A DNA stretch of 64,000 bases from an uncultured Duncaniella sp. (lineage in GTDB: Bacteria; Bacteroidota; Bacteroidia; Bacteroidales; Muribaculaceae), in NCBI GenBank assembly GCA_910587165.1, contig CAJUKP010000006.1, forward strand, positions 62,001 through 126,000, written 5' to 3'. Below the pieces are notes generated by a model. The model did no database searches, had not been told where the DNA came from, and saw only the letters and a list, made by a program, of their open reading frames with translations. Shown here in pieces: positions 9,390 to 19,096 of this stretch. How positions within the stretch are numbered: the first letter of the stretch is position 1; each line of letters opens with the position of its first letter. The position numbers and the translations under genes were made by a program.

Positions 9390-12269
9390 ATGAACAGCAA
9401 AAACAAAGATAACGAACAGAACATATATGTACGCGGGGCAAAGGTAAACAATCTTAAAAACATAGATGTCGAGATTCCCCGCGGCAAACTTGTGGTGATC
9501 ACAGGTGTATCAGGCTCCGGAAAATCCTCTCTTGCTTTCGACACCCTCTATGCAGAGGGACAACGAAGATATGTGGAGAGTCTGAGCAGCTACGCGCGCC
9601 AATTCATGGGAAAGATGCCAAAACCTGAATGTGACGCGATTCTCGGTCTTCCTCCTGCCATAGCAATAGAACAGAAAGTCAACACCCGCAATCCGCGAAG
9701 CACAGTGGGTACTTCCACGGAGATCTATGACTATCTCAGACTGCTATTCGGACGGGTAGGCAAAACCATATCTCCTTTGAGCGGCCAGGAAGTCAGGAAA
9801 CATACTGTGGAAGACGTCATAAAGGCTACCGCATCCTATCCGGACGGTACACGTATCGCCATACTGTCACCTATAATTCTTCCCGAAGGAAGGAAATTCA
9901 TCTCCCAACTCGATGTATATCTCAAAGCCGGTTACGCACGTTTGATTGATAAGAACGGAAGATTTCTTGAAATAGAGGATCTGATAGCCGAACTGCGGGA
10001 TTCAACCGATATTGAGAAATTCGATCCTGCCGATTATGCACTCGTGATTGACCGTCTGGCTGTTAGCCATGATTCCGACGAAGTGAGCCGCCTTGCCGAT
10101 TCTGCAGAAACCGCATTCTTTGAAGGTCATGACAAACTCAGTCTTGTTGTCTGGACGGATGGCGGGAAGACTGAGGTCAAGGAATTCTCAAAGATATTCG
10201 AGGCTGATGGGATGCGTTTCGAGGAGCCGTCTGACATGATGTTCAATTTCAACAATCCTGTCGGAGCCTGTCCGAAATGCGGAGGGTTCGGCAAGGTACT
10301 TGGAATAGACGAGAAGCTCGTGATTCCGGTACCCACAGCCTCGGTCTATGACGACGCCATAGCTTGTTGGCGAGGAGAGAAAATGGGCGAATGGAAGACA
10401 GTCTTCATAAAGGACAGCGCTCTGTTCGGATTCCCCATCCACAAACCATATATGGACCTCACAAAGGAAGAAAAGGATCTGTTGTGGCACGGTTCAAAGG
10501 ACGAGGATAAGTATCGCAACCGTCTTACATACGGGGAATTCCCGTCAATCGACCGTTTTTTCAAGATGGTGGACGAGAATCAATACAAGATCCAATATCG
10601 TGTCATGAAGGCCCGGTTTCAAGGTAAGACCATTTGTCCTGACTGTGGAGGCTCACGTCTGAAACCCGAGGCTTCATTCGTCAAGATCGCCGGTAAATCA
10701 ATCGGTGAACTTGTGAAGATGCCCGTCACAGATCTGGCTGAATTTTTCAACAGTCTTGAGCTTGATGAGAAAGACACCCTGATAGCCCGCAGACTCCTCA
10801 CGGAAATACGGAACCGGATAGGCTATCTTGTTGAGGTTGGCCTCGGTTATCTCACTCTTGACCGTCTCAGCAATTCACTTTCCGGCGGTGAGAGCCAGCG
10901 CATCAATCTTGCCACATCTCTCGGCAGTAGTCTCGTAGGCTCGCTTTACATCCTTGACGAACCGTCCATCGGTCTGCATTCCCGGGATACAGGCCGTCTG
11001 ATCAGCGTCTTGAAAAAGCTGCGCGATCTTGGCAACACGGTTGTCGTTGTAGAGCATGACGAGGAAATAATGCGCGAGGCTGACTATCTGATTGATGTCG
11101 GCCCTGACGCGGGTCGCCTCGGCGGCGAGATTATTTTCCAGGGAAAGCCGCTCGCAATCGGAGACCTGACATCCGCTCCCGGTGCCGACAGGAGTTACAC
11201 CGCACGTTATCTAAGCGGAGAGCTTTCAATCCCCGTGCCATCCGGCAGACGCAAATGGCGTGACTATATAAAGATAAACGGTGCAAGCGAGCACAATCTC
11301 AAGAATATTGACGTCACATTTCCACTTGGTGTGATGACTGTGGTCACCGGAGTCTCAGGTTCCGGCAAATCGACTCTCGTCCGTGATATTCTGTACCGTG
11401 CCCTTAACAGGCAGTTAGGAAATCCGGGTGACGCACCGGCTCAGTTCAGGTCAATCTCCGGAGACATCTCCCGGGTGAAAAATGTGGAGTTTGTTGACCA
11501 GAATCCTATAGGAAAGTCAACCCGCTCCAATCCGGCCACATATCTGAAGGCTTTTGAGGAGATACGCCGTCTTTTTGCCTCTACCCAAGCCGCCAAGCAG
11601 ATGGGATTCACCCATTCCCATTTCTCCTTCAATTCCGATGGAGGACGTTGCGATGCCTGCAAAGGTGAAGGTGTCATAAATATAGAGATGCAATTCATGG
11701 CCGACATCACTATTCCCTGCGAGGAGTGTCACGGACAAAGATACAAGAAAGAGATTCTCGAGATAACGTATCGCGGAAAAAACATTTACGATATACTTGA
11801 GATGACCATCAATCAGGCCATCGAATTCTTTGGCGAGGAAGCCGGCACCCAGGAGAAACGGATCATCCGACGTCTGAAGCCACTGCAGGATGTCGGACTT
11901 GGCTACATAAAGATCGGTCAGAACTCATCGTCACTCTCAGGAGGCGAGAACCAGCGTGTCAAACTTGCATCATTTTTTGCCGACGAGTCTCGCGAACCAA
12001 CAATGTACATATTCGACGAACCTACAACCGGCCTTCATTTCCACGACATTGCCACCCTGATGAAATCGTTTGACAGACTTATCACGATGGGGCACACCGT
12101 GGTTATAATCGAGCACAATATGGACGTGATAAAATGTGCCGACCATATAATCGACATTGGCCCGGAAGGTGGCGATGGCGGAGGCAAGGTCGTGGCCACC
12201 GGAACTCCGGAAGAAATAGCATCATGCCCGGAATCATATACCGGACAATACCTTAGAGAGAAACTTTAG
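9390..12269 (+). CDS. uvrA: Excinuclease ABC subunit UvrA
   Basis: UvrA is the damage-sensing ABC ATPase of nucleotide excision repair. The 959-residue protein has both Walker A motifs (GVSGSGKSSLAF near residue 40 and GVSGSGKSTLVR near 655), two LSGGE signatures, and the zinc modules: CPKCGG near 290 and CDACKGEG...CEECHGQ near 757-784. The length is normal. The gene overlaps the stop of the convergent small ORF at 12266 by 4 bp. Confidence 0.97.
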   Translation: MNSKNKDNEQNIYVRGAKVNNLKNIDVEIPRGKLVVITGVSGSGKSSLAFDTLYAEGQRRYVESLSSYARQFMGKMPKPECDAILGLPPAIAIEQKVNTRNPRSTVGTSTEIYDYLRLLFGRVGKTISPLSGQEVRKHTVEDVIKATASYPDGTRIAILSPIILPEGRKFISQLDVYLKAGYARLIDKNGRFLEIEDLIAELRDSTDIEKFDPADYALVIDRLAVSHDSDEVSRLADSAETAFFEGHDKLSLVVWTDGGKTEVKEFSKIFEADGMRFEEPSDMMFNFNNPVGACPKCGGFGKVLGIDEKLVIPVPTASVYDDAIACWRGEKMGEWKTVFIKDSALFGFPIHKPYMDLTKEEKDLLWHGSKDEDKYRNRLTYGEFPSIDRFFKMVDENQYKIQYRVMKARFQGKTICPDCGGSRLKPEASFVKIAGKSIGELVKMPVTDLAEFFNSLELDEKDTLIARRLLTEIRNRIGYLVEVGLGYLTLDRLSNSLSGGESQRINLATSLGSSLVGSLYILDEPSIGLHSRDTGRLISVLKKLRDLGNTVVVVEHDEEIMREADYLIDVGPDAGRLGGEIIFQGKPLAIGDLTSAPGADRSYTARYLSGELSIPVPSGRRKWRDYIKINGASEHNLKNIDVTFPLGVMTVVTGVSGSGKSTLVRDILYRALNRQLGNPGDAPAQFRSISGDISRVKNVEFVDQNPIGKSTRSNPATYLKAFEEIRRLFASTQAAKQMGFTHSHFSFNSDGGRCDACKGEGVINIEMQFMADITIPCEECHGQRYKKEILEITYRGKNIYDILEMTINQAIEFFGEEAGTQEKRIIRRLKPLQDVGLGYIKIGQNSSSLSGGENQRVKLASFFADESREPTMYIFDEPTTGLHFHDIATLMKSFDRLITMGHTVVIIEHNMDVIKCADHIIDIGPEGGDGGGKVVATGTPEEIASCPESYTGQYLREKL

Positions 12270-12514
12270 ACTATTAATCTGACATTACCTCCGGCATTGA
12301 TCCTGTAACGTTCCGATATGCCGGAGGTTACATCTGTCACTACATAGACAAAGGCTTCCCGGTCTGAATTCTCATTCATCTTAGCATCAAATGCAGCATT
12401 TACGGCATCACTGACGCTGTGGAAACCGGTTCCTTTGTAGGTAGCCACCTTATCGCCGTTGGTGTTGAAGATTTCCACCTTTATATTGTCGGAAGTGTCA
12501 ATACGCTCATTCAT
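12266..12514 (-). CDS. Small hypothetical protein
   Basis: An 82-residue protein that I do not recognise. The composition looks protein-like (KVEIFNTNGDKVATYKGTG, then a C-terminal part with YVVTDVTSGISERYRI). It has no signal peptide, membrane segment or cysteine. Starts are possible at 12514 (MNERIDT) or 12526 (MHIRMNER); a longer frame to 12577 reads through AT-rich spacer and is less likely. No clear promoter is visible. It converges on uvrA. Confidence 0.5.
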   Translation of the reverse strand: MNERIDTSDNIKVEIFNTNGDKVATYKGTGFHSVSDAVNAAFDAKMNENSDREAFVYVVTDVTSGISERYRINAGGNVRLIV

Positions 12515-12564
12515 TCTTATATGCATTTTAATGTTTAAAATAGTTAAACAACAGGAGTAATTGA

Positions 12565-12593
12565 TTTGTTCCGTCACACATTTTGTAATTTTA
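12565..12593 (+). promoter_or_regulatory. Weak promoter candidate for the DUF2027-Smr gene
   Basis: TTTG (12565-12568), a 17-nt spacer and TAATTTTA (12586-12593). Both the spacing and the last base of the box deviate from consensus. Confidence 0.35.
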
Positions 12594-12611
12594 CAATAAA
12601 ATAGAACTGAT

Positions 12612-13673
12612 ATGGCAAAAATAGGAGATCACGTCCGCTTCCTCAACTCGATCGGAGGCGGAAAGATTACGAGAATAGAAGGGAACATAGCATACGTTGA
12701 CGACAACGGATTCGAGACCCCTACCCTGCTTCGCGAATGTGTCGTTGTAGCCCCGGCTGAAGAGACAAGAGGAAAGGTGGCCAATAATATGGCAGCCCTC
12801 GAGGTTGAAGTGAAGCCGAAATCCCCGGATCACAACCGCAGCGTCGAGACAGCGCCACAGCCCGAGGAAACACCGGAGGGGGAGAAGCTTAATATCACTC
12901 TTGCGTTTGAACCGTCCGATATAAAGCATCTCAACACCTCAACGTTCGATACATATCTTGTCAACGACTCAAACTATTATCTGTATTTCACATATATGTC
13001 ACGAGCCGACGAATCGACAGGCTGGACCACAAGATATGCAGGCGTTGTCGAACCAAACATACAGGTATTCCTTGAAGAGATCGCCGGAACCGATCTTCCG
13101 GCTATGGACCGGATTGCTGTCCAGATGATCGCTTTCAAGGATGGTCGTGAATTCAAACTGAAATCTCCTGTAGCTGTCGAGACAGCGCTCGATACAACTA
13201 AATTCTTCAAAATGCACTGCTTCAAGGAGAATGTTTATTTTGAGAAGGATGTAATCGCTCTCAATATAGTCACCAACGACCGTCCTTTGTCAAGAATGGT
13301 CATCGACTCAGGTCGCCTGGAGGAAGGGTTGAAACAGAAAAAAGCCGCCGACCGTCCTAAAAGACAACCGGTGAAGAAACAAAAGCTCACCTCTGTGCTC
13401 GAGGTGGATCTGCACATCACGGAACTTGTCGACTCTACAGCCGGTCTGTCTCCGGCTGATATGCTCAATCTGCAGGTCGATGAATTCCGCAAGGTAATGG
13501 ATGAGAATCTCAAGAACCACGGAAGAAAGATAGTCTTCATCCATGGCAAAGGTGAAGGTGTACTCCGGAGCGCGCTCATGAAGGAACTCAACCACCGGTA
13601 TAAAGGCCATGACGTTCAGGACGCATCGTTCCGCGAATATGGCTTCGGCGCCACGCAAGTCACCATAAGATAG
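12612..13673 (+). CDS. DUF2027 and Smr domain protein
   Basis: A 353-residue cytosolic protein with an SH3/KOW-like N-terminus (residues 1-40, GDHVRFLNSIGGGKI), a DUF2027 middle and a C-terminal Smr domain (about 265-353). The Smr domain carries the hallmark DLH (in VDLHITEL) and HGKGEGVLR motifs. Smr domains in MutS2 and relatives bind or nick nucleic acid and rescue collided ribosomes; the role of this family is not established. The EFR1 gene follows 7 bp downstream. The same window also encodes MutS2, a second Smr protein. Confidence 0.85.
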   Translation: MAKIGDHVRFLNSIGGGKITRIEGNIAYVDDNGFETPTLLRECVVVAPAEETRGKVANNMAALEVEVKPKSPDHNRSVETAPQPEETPEGEKLNITLAFEPSDIKHLNTSTFDTYLVNDSNYYLYFTYMSRADESTGWTTRYAGVVEPNIQVFLEEIAGTDLPAMDRIAVQMIAFKDGREFKLKSPVAVETALDTTKFFKMHCFKENVYFEKDVIALNIVTNDRPLSRMVIDSGRLEEGLKQKKAADRPKRQPVKKQKLTSVLEVDLHITELVDSTAGLSPADMLNLQVDEFRKVMDENLKNHGRKIVFIHGKGEGVLRSALMKELNHRYKGHDVQDASFREYGFGATQVTIR

Positions 13674-13680
13674 AACCGGG

Positions 13681-14457
13681 ATGATCATCTGGTTTTCGGG
13701 AACAGGCAACAGCCGCGCTGTGGCTGAAGAGCTCGGCAAGCTGACGGGAGGAGAGACAATAAGTCTCCCCTCCGCCATTGCCTCCGGAGGAAATGTCAGT
13801 GTTCCATCGGGCGACAATGATGTGATATGGGTATTTCCCGTCCATTCTTGGGGCGTTCCGGAGGTCGTCAGGCAGATGATACACGATATTGACATCACCG
13901 GAGAAGATCTGACACACCATCTTGTTGCCACCTGCGGTGACGATTGCGGCTACACCGACAGAATGTGGCGACATGATATGGAACAGAAAGGATGGTCCAC
14001 TGGCGGGGCCTACACTGTCATAATGCCGAACACATACGTCACCTTCCCATTCTTTGATGTGGACACACCTGAGGTAAGAGACCGCAAGCTTTCGGCCATG
14101 AACGACCGCATAGCAGCCATAGCCAAGGATATAACGGAGCGACAGAATCACACAGATGTCAAACATGGTTCATTTCCGTCACTAAAAACCGGGGTTATCT
14201 ATCCTTTCTTCATGAGACACCTCATCCGGCCGGATAAGTTCAAGGTGTCAGACAGCTGTATCTCATGCGGGAAATGCGCCGGAATATGCCCGTTGGACAA
14301 CATAACACTCGACAGGGACCGGAAGCCATCCTGGGGCAAAAGATGCTGCACCTGTCTCGCGTGCTATCATATATGCCCCTCACGGGCCATTTCATACGGC
14401 TCGTTGACAAAGGGAAAGGGCCAATATTATTTCGGCATCAATGACAGGAAGCGGTAA
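13681..14457 (+). CDS. EFR1-type flavodoxin-ferredoxin protein
   Basis: A 258-residue redox protein. An N-terminal flavodoxin-like domain (FSGTGNSRAVAEEL, the FMN phosphate loop, residues 5-18) is fused to a C-terminal 2[4Fe-4S] ferredoxin (CISCGKCAGICP and CCTCLACYHICP). EFR1-family proteins probably shuttle electrons in anaerobes; the partner is unknown. It is likely co-transcribed with the DUF2027-Smr gene. Its last 31 bp overlap the end of the convergent folA. Confidence 0.85.
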   Translation: MIIWFSGTGNSRAVAEELGKLTGGETISLPSAIASGGNVSVPSGDNDVIWVFPVHSWGVPEVVRQMIHDIDITGEDLTHHLVATCGDDCGYTDRMWRHDMEQKGWSTGGAYTVIMPNTYVTFPFFDVDTPEVRDRKLSAMNDRIAAIAKDITERQNHTDVKHGSFPSLKTGVIYPFFMRHLIRPDKFKVSDSCISCGKCAGICPLDNITLDRDRKPSWGKRCCTCLACYHICPSRAISYGSLTKGKGQYYFGINDRKR

Positions 14458-14906
14458 CGCACTCCGGTGCGCGGATCAACCTCCGTGAACTCAATGTCAT
14501 CAGGTAAGTCTATGTGAGGAAATTTCACTTCCGCATCAGGAGATTCCGCATCAATCAGAGTAAGCTCTATCCTATCTGCCAAAGGAAGTGCCTGACGGTA
14601 AATCTCACCACCTCCAATCACAAAAACCGACTCCGACTCCCGGCACATATCCAAGGCTTCATCAAGTGAATGGGCTATCTCAACCCCTTGATGCTCATAT
14701 CCGGGCGAACGGGTAATAACTATATTCCGCCTCCCGGGGAGCGGGCCGTTCGGAAATGACTCGAATGTCTTCCTTCCCATAATTATAGGGTGTCCCATGG
14801 TCAAAGCCTTGAATCGTTTCAGATCTGCCGATATATGATATAGAAGATCTCCGGCATGACCGATTGCAAGATCCCTGGTAGCGGCGACAATAATAATCAT
14901 CTTCAT
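14427..14906 (-). CDS. folA: Dihydrofolate reductase
   Basis: FolA reduces dihydrofolate to tetrahydrofolate using NADPH, regenerating the folate oxidised by ThyA. The 159-residue protein has the usual length and shows [20 protein letters not shown] (the Met20-loop region, with H in place of the common N), [10 protein letters not shown] and the GGGEIY nucleotide-binding motif. Its start overlaps the thyA stop by 4 bp (ATGA), so the thymidylate-cycle enzymes are coupled. Confidence 0.95.
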   Translation of the reverse strand: MKMIIIVAATRDLAIGHAGDLLYHISADLKRFKALTMGHPIIMGRKTFESFPNGPLPGRRNIVITRSPGYEHQGVEIAHSLDEALDMCRESESVFVIGGGEIYRQALPLADRIELTLIDAESPDAEVKFPHIDLPDDIEFTEVDPRTGVRYRFLSLMPK

Positions 14907-15697
14907 ACGGCCACCTCTCCTTTTATATGAGGCTGGGCCTCATAACCCTCAAGTGTGAAATCCTCATACTTGAAGTCAAAAATGTCTTTCACCTCGGGGT
15001 TCAGTTTCATAACCGGAAGCTTTCCGGGCACACGCTGAAGCTGAGTCCTGACCTGTTCGAAATGGTTGTGATATATATGTGTGTCACCCAATGTATGTAT
15101 GAATTCTCCGGGTTCGAGACCTGTCACCTGTGCCACCATCAGCAGCAACAGCGCGTATGATGCTATATTGAACGGAACACCGAGAAAACAGTCGGCGCTA
15201 CGCTGATACAGCTGCAGCGACAGACGGCCGTCGGCAACGTAGAACTGAAACAATATATGGCAAGGGGGAAGAGCCATACCGGGAATGTCGGCAACATTCC
15301 ATGCGCTCACGATTATACGCCGTGACTCCGGATTATTCTTTATGGTCTCGATCACTTCCCTGATCTGGTCGATATGTCCACCGTCATAGTCGGGCCATGA
15401 ACGCCATTGATATCCGTAGATATGGCCTAAGTCTCCGTCGGGACGGGCCCACTCGTTCCATATCCTCACCCCATGCTCCTGGAGATATTTCACATTCGTA
15501 TCCCCTTTCAGAAACCACAGCAACTCATAGATAATGGACTTCAGATGCAATTTTTTTGTCGTGAGCAATGGAAATCCCTCACGCAGGTCAAAACGCATCT
15601 GATATCCGAAGATACTACGGGTGCCCGTACCTGTACGGTCGCCGCGGTCGACACCTTCAGTCATTATCTTGTCAAGGAGCTCGAGATATTGTCTCAT
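14903..15697 (-). CDS. thyA: Thymidylate synthase ThyA
   Basis: ThyA converts dUMP to dTMP with methylene-THF. At 264 residues it is the same length as the E. coli enzyme. It contains the catalytic cysteine in [13 protein letters not shown], the [17 protein letters not shown] segment and DRTGTGTRS near residue 20. It lies 16 bp downstream of the iron-sulfur protein gene and overlaps folA. Confidence 0.97.
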   Translation of the reverse strand: MRQYLELLDKIMTEGVDRGDRTGTGTRSIFGYQMRFDLREGFPLLTTKKLHLKSIIYELLWFLKGDTNVKYLQEHGVRIWNEWARPDGDLGHIYGYQWRSWPDYDGGHIDQIREVIETIKNNPESRRIIVSAWNVADIPGMALPPCHILFQFYVADGRLSLQLYQRSADCFLGVPFNIASYALLLLMVAQVTGLEPGEFIHTLGDTHIYHNHFEQVRTQLQRVPGKLPVMKLNPEVKDIFDFKYEDFTLEGYEAQPHIKGEVAV

Positions 15698-15713
15698 ATC
15701 AGTCTGTATAAAT

Positions 15714-17267
15714 CTATGAAAAACCGTTTACAACAATGGCTTTGTGCGGAGTGGCAGGACACACGAACTGACAGGCCCCGCATCCTATGCAGAGAGTTGC
15801 ATCAACCACCGGGGCAAGCCCACGGTGAGCGATGCCCTTATCCACCATTTTTATGGCCTCCGGACGACAGGCCTCGGCACATCTGCCGCAATGTCTGTTA
15901 CCGGAATAGGAAATACAATTGGTCAGCGTGACTGTGGCAAGCCCTACGGATGAATGGCGTTTCTCCTCCTTTGTCAATGGTTTCAGCGCACCGGTCGGAC
16001 ACAACTGCGTGCAACGTGTACAGCCGATCGCGCACTTGGCGATATCATAGTCCTTGACAGGATGGAGCGCTCTGAGAATACCATACTCGGTGGTTGACGG
16101 CCGCAACACTCCGGTCATGCAATGGGAGATACAGAGACCGCAACCCGTACAGCGGTCAAGAAATTCCTTCCGGTCAAAGACGCCGGGAGGTGTTACTGGA
16201 ATCTGCACTACCGACGGAGATTGCTTGTCGGATAGTCCCCCGGCAAGCCTGGTCGCTTTCTTCATCTTACCTATCACCGGAGAAGCGGCCATCACAAGTC
16301 CTGCAGTCATGAAGGCCCTCCTGTCAAGCATAAGCTTCGCTCCGGGCAGGGTGTCCTTACCGCTTGCCTCGACTCGCCCTCCTCCAAATCCGGCGGCACT
16401 GCCGGCTACAGTATGCCGGCTACGCATCATCATAGGTATGGAAAGCTGGTGGCGTGTCATTGTGTAACGTATGGCATCGTTGGGACACACCGGAAGACAA
16501 TCAAAACAGGTGACACAACGCGACATATCAACCACATGGGATGTCAGGTCAATACATTGCGACTTGCAGACGTGCTCACACACCCGACACTGTATGCACT
16601 TGTCAGTATCAATGTCAATCCGGAACACCGAATATCTTGACACATATCCGAGCGTTGTCCCGACCGGACATATAGTGTTGCAGAACAGTCTTCCACTTCT
16701 TGATGCGACGGCTGCGATGGCGCCGAGAATGACAAATGAAGATATGATACCTGTGGCCGAAGCTGCCCCAAGTGTAAGAGGACGTGATGAAAACAGATTG
16801 GACACCCATATCCATACGGGCTGAAGCACGTAGACACATCCTCGTGAATACAGGCTGTAAGGATCAAGAAATGTTATCACAACCGACATACCGAGAATGA
16901 TCGACACTGCCACGATTGAAAGGGTGAGATTTCTCAACTTTCCTGACGGTTCGCGGTAATGATAGTCCCGGCGGTGGTCATGCATCCGGAGACGTGGCAA
17001 CCGAGCAAAAAGATCCTGGAATGTACCGAGCGGACAGACTGTCGAGCAATAGAGCCGCCCGAACAGAAGTGTGGCTATGAGGATAACCACAATTGTAGCA
17101 AGGGAAAAGGCCATCGCAGCCGGGATGAATTGGATTTTAGCAAGGAATCCGGCAAGCTTTGGCACTGTCATGGAATGGCTCACGACAACAGCCGTGAGCA
17201 TACCCGTAACCACCGAAGCCACTACTATGCGGCTCCAGCGCAATATGTTCGGTGTCTTATTAGCCAT
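15714..17267 (-). CDS. NapH/NapG-like membrane polyferredoxin fusion
   Basis: A 517-residue integral-membrane iron-sulfur protein. The N-terminal half resembles NapH/NosR: membrane segments near 15-32, 48-70, 113-133 and 168-188, CxxxCP motifs at C74/C78 and C196/C200, and two ferredoxin sets (C224-C227-C230-C234; C251-C254-C257-C261). An internal twin-arginine-like motif ([10 protein letters not shown]316-R317) and a hydrophobic stretch then introduce a NapG-like half. That half has four more cysteine sets: C373/376/379/383, C412/416/419/423, C451/460/463/467 and C493/496/499/503. It probably passes electrons from the quinone pool. No reductase gene is adjacent, so the acceptor is unknown. 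A -7 box lies 7 nt upstream of the ATG. Confidence 0.8.
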   Translation of the reverse strand: MANKTPNILRWSRIVVASVVTGMLTAVVVSHSMTVPKLAGFLAKIQFIPAAMAFSLATIVVILIATLLFGRLYCSTVCPLGTFQDLFARLPRLRMHDHRRDYHYREPSGKLRNLTLSIVAVSIILGMSVVITFLDPYSLYSRGCVYVLQPVWIWVSNLFSSRPLTLGAASATGIISSFVILGAIAAVASRSGRLFCNTICPVGTTLGYVSRYSVFRIDIDTDKCIQCRVCEHVCKSQCIDLTSHVVDMSRCVTCFDCLPVCPNDAIRYTMTRHQLSIPMMMRSRHTVAGSAAGFGGGRVEASGKDTLPGAKLMLDRRAFMTAGLVMAASPVIGKMKKATRLAGGLSDKQSPSVVQIPVTPPGVFDRKEFLDRCTGCGLCISHCMTGVLRPSTTEYGILRALHPVKDYDIAKCAIGCTRCTQLCPTGALKPLTKEEKRHSSVGLATVTLTNCISYSGNRHCGRCAEACRPEAIKMVDKGIAHRGLAPVVDATLCIGCGACQFVCPATPHKAIVVNGFS

Positions 17268-17274
17268 TACACCG

Positions 17275-17282
17275 CAAAGTTA
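17275..17282 (-). promoter_or_regulatory. -7 box of the iron-sulfur gene, near-leaderless
   Basis: TAACTTTG on the minus strand ends 7 nt before the ATG. No consensus -33 box was found. It suggests the iron-sulfur, thyA and folA genes form a transcription unit separate from porV-ispF. Confidence 0.55.
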
Positions 17283-17327
17283 GCAAATTATAAGGATATA
17301 ACCGATGGTTATGACTTGACTTTTTCA

Positions 17328-17795
17328 TTATTCAATAGTGGCGATAGCCTCGGCGGCTATACCCTCACCCCGTCCTGCGAAACCGAGTTTCTCAGTCGTT
17401 GTGGCCTTGACTGAAACCATGTCGGTATCCACGCCAAGGTCTGAAGCCACATTGGCTATCATCTGCGGAATGAAATCAAGCAGTTTGGGACGTTGCGCTA
17501 TTATGGTCACATCGACATTATTGACCTTGTATCCCTTTTCCTTCAGGAGCTCCACAACCCGCCTCAGAAGCACACGTGAGTCGGCCCCCTTGTAATCAGG
17601 GTCAGTATCAGGGAAGTGATAACCTATATCGCGCATGGCGGCAGCTCCGAGCAGTGCGTCGGAAAGAGCATGAAGTGCCACATCCGCATCACTGTGGCCG
17701 AGAAGTCCATGTATATATGGTATCTTAACCCCGCAGAGTATCAAATCTCTGCCCTCCACCAACCGGTGGACATCATATCCGAGTCCGCATCTCAT
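17328..17795 (-). CDS. ispF: 2C-methyl-D-erythritol 2,4-cyclodiphosphate synthase
   Basis: IspF is a zinc enzyme of the MEP isoprenoid pathway; it cyclises CDP-methylerythritol 2-phosphate with release of CMP. The 155-residue protein shows the metal-binding GYDVHR motif (residues 6-11), [32 protein letters not shown] and the C-terminal [14 protein letters not shown]. It starts 5 bp after porV, an adjacency that I recall also in Porphyromonas gingivalis. Confidence 0.96.
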   Translation of the reverse strand: MRCGLGYDVHRLVEGRDLILCGVKIPYIHGLLGHSDADVALHALSDALLGAAAMRDIGYHFPDTDPDYKGADSRVLLRRVVELLKEKGYKVNNVDVTIIAQRPKLLDFIPQMIANVASDLGVDTDMVSVKATTTEKLGFAGRGEGIAAEAIATIE

Positions 17796-17800
17796 GATTC

Positions 17801-19000
17801 TTACTTTCTACCGAATATTTCTTTAAGACCATCCATATCAAAGGTCAGGGTGAAACGAAGTGTCTGATCGAGTGGTGATGTCTGGGCTGTCGCAAGCATA
17901 TACGATGCATCGAGCCTGAGGACATTGAGAGCGAATCCTGCTCCAAGTCCGAAATACTGGAGATTACCCTTGGTCGGGTGCTGGTAATAGTAACCCGCAC
18001 GGAGGAAGAACTGCTGGTTGTAGTTATACTCCGCACCCAGAGAGAAGGATATCTCCTTGAACTCCTCCGACATTCCACCGGGAGCATCGCCGAATGACTT
18101 GAATATGCCCTTGATCGACGACATATTCTGCCAATCCTCATAAGCTTTTACGTATGCGATCTCACCGTCTGTTCCATCCTCGAAGTCATCGCGGCGCGGC
18201 ATGGTCGGGACAAGAAGTTTGTTGAGATCAAGATTGAGAGAAAGGTTGTGGTAATCGGCCAGAGGGAATGTGAATGATGTACCTATTCGGAGGTTGGTGG
18301 GGAGAAAAGCCGGATTGTCACCATGATTATAATTGACCTTTGATCCGATGTTCGAGATGTCGAAACCCCACGACCACTGACACTCATTACGGCCGATTAT
18401 GGGATAAGTGGTATAGAATCCGGATATGTCAGCCGAGAAAGCGGAGGCACCTGTGGACTGGTCTCCGGCATAGCTCTCCGAGAAGCCGAGATCGGAATAT
18501 ATGTAACGGAACACCACACCCATCGAGAACTTCTCGGACAGCTTGCGCGAGTATCCGACATCAAACGACATCTCGTATGGATTGAGCGATGTACCTCCAG
18601 TGTCACCGGCGTTGTCCAAGGCAACTTCTCCAAGTGAAAAATAACGCAATGATGCCGAAACGGCCTGATTGTCATCCTGTCCGAGTTTCCAATATCCCGC
18701 CAGATTGGCAAGGAATATGTCATTGACAAGTTTCCGGAGCCATGGAGTATAGCTGATACCGACTCCACCACGGCTGTACGCGAATGCATACTTGGACGGA
18801 TTCCAGAACTGACTGTTGACATCGGGATCAGTGGCAGCACCGAGATCACCCATGGAGGCTCCACGTGCATCGGGGGCTATGCCAAGTGAGGTCACACCGG
18901 TCTGGATCGGGTTGAAGTCGTTCTTACCGTCGGCATGGATGGCCACAGGGACTCCGGCGGCTATCGACAAGGTTAGCAATATCTTGGTTGTAATATTCAT
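17801..19000 (-). CDS. porV: Type IX secretion outer-membrane protein PorV (LptO)
   Basis: PorV shuttles type IX cargo from the SprA/Sov pore to the PorU sortase. The 399-residue protein has a signal peptide (about residues 1-23, ending in VAIHA) and a FadL-like barrel. It shows the family N-terminus ([20 protein letters not shown], about 35-54) and a C-terminal strand [11 protein letters not shown]. It is followed tightly by ispF. PorU, often adjacent to porV, is not in this window. Confidence 0.88.
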   Translation of the reverse strand: MNITTKILLTLSIAAGVPVAIHADGKNDFNPIQTGVTSLGIAPDARGASMGDLGAATDPDVNSQFWNPSKYAFAYSRGGVGISYTPWLRKLVNDIFLANLAGYWKLGQDDNQAVSASLRYFSLGEVALDNAGDTGGTSLNPYEMSFDVGYSRKLSEKFSMGVVFRYIYSDLGFSESYAGDQSTGASAFSADISGFYTTYPIIGRNECQWSWGFDISNIGSKVNYNHGDNPAFLPTNLRIGTSFTFPLADYHNLSLNLDLNKLLVPTMPRRDDFEDGTDGEIAYVKAYEDWQNMSSIKGIFKSFGDAPGGMSEEFKEISFSLGAEYNYNQQFFLRAGYYYQHPTKGNLQYFGLGAGFALNVLRLDASYMLATAQTSPLDQTLRFTLTFDMDGLKEIFGRK

Positions 19001-19096
19001 CAGTGGGATAAAATGCGATTATACACATTATTAATAACTCAACTTTCATCCATTTATTGCCCCGGTGAGGGCTAAAATAGATGAAAGTCTCTGTTA

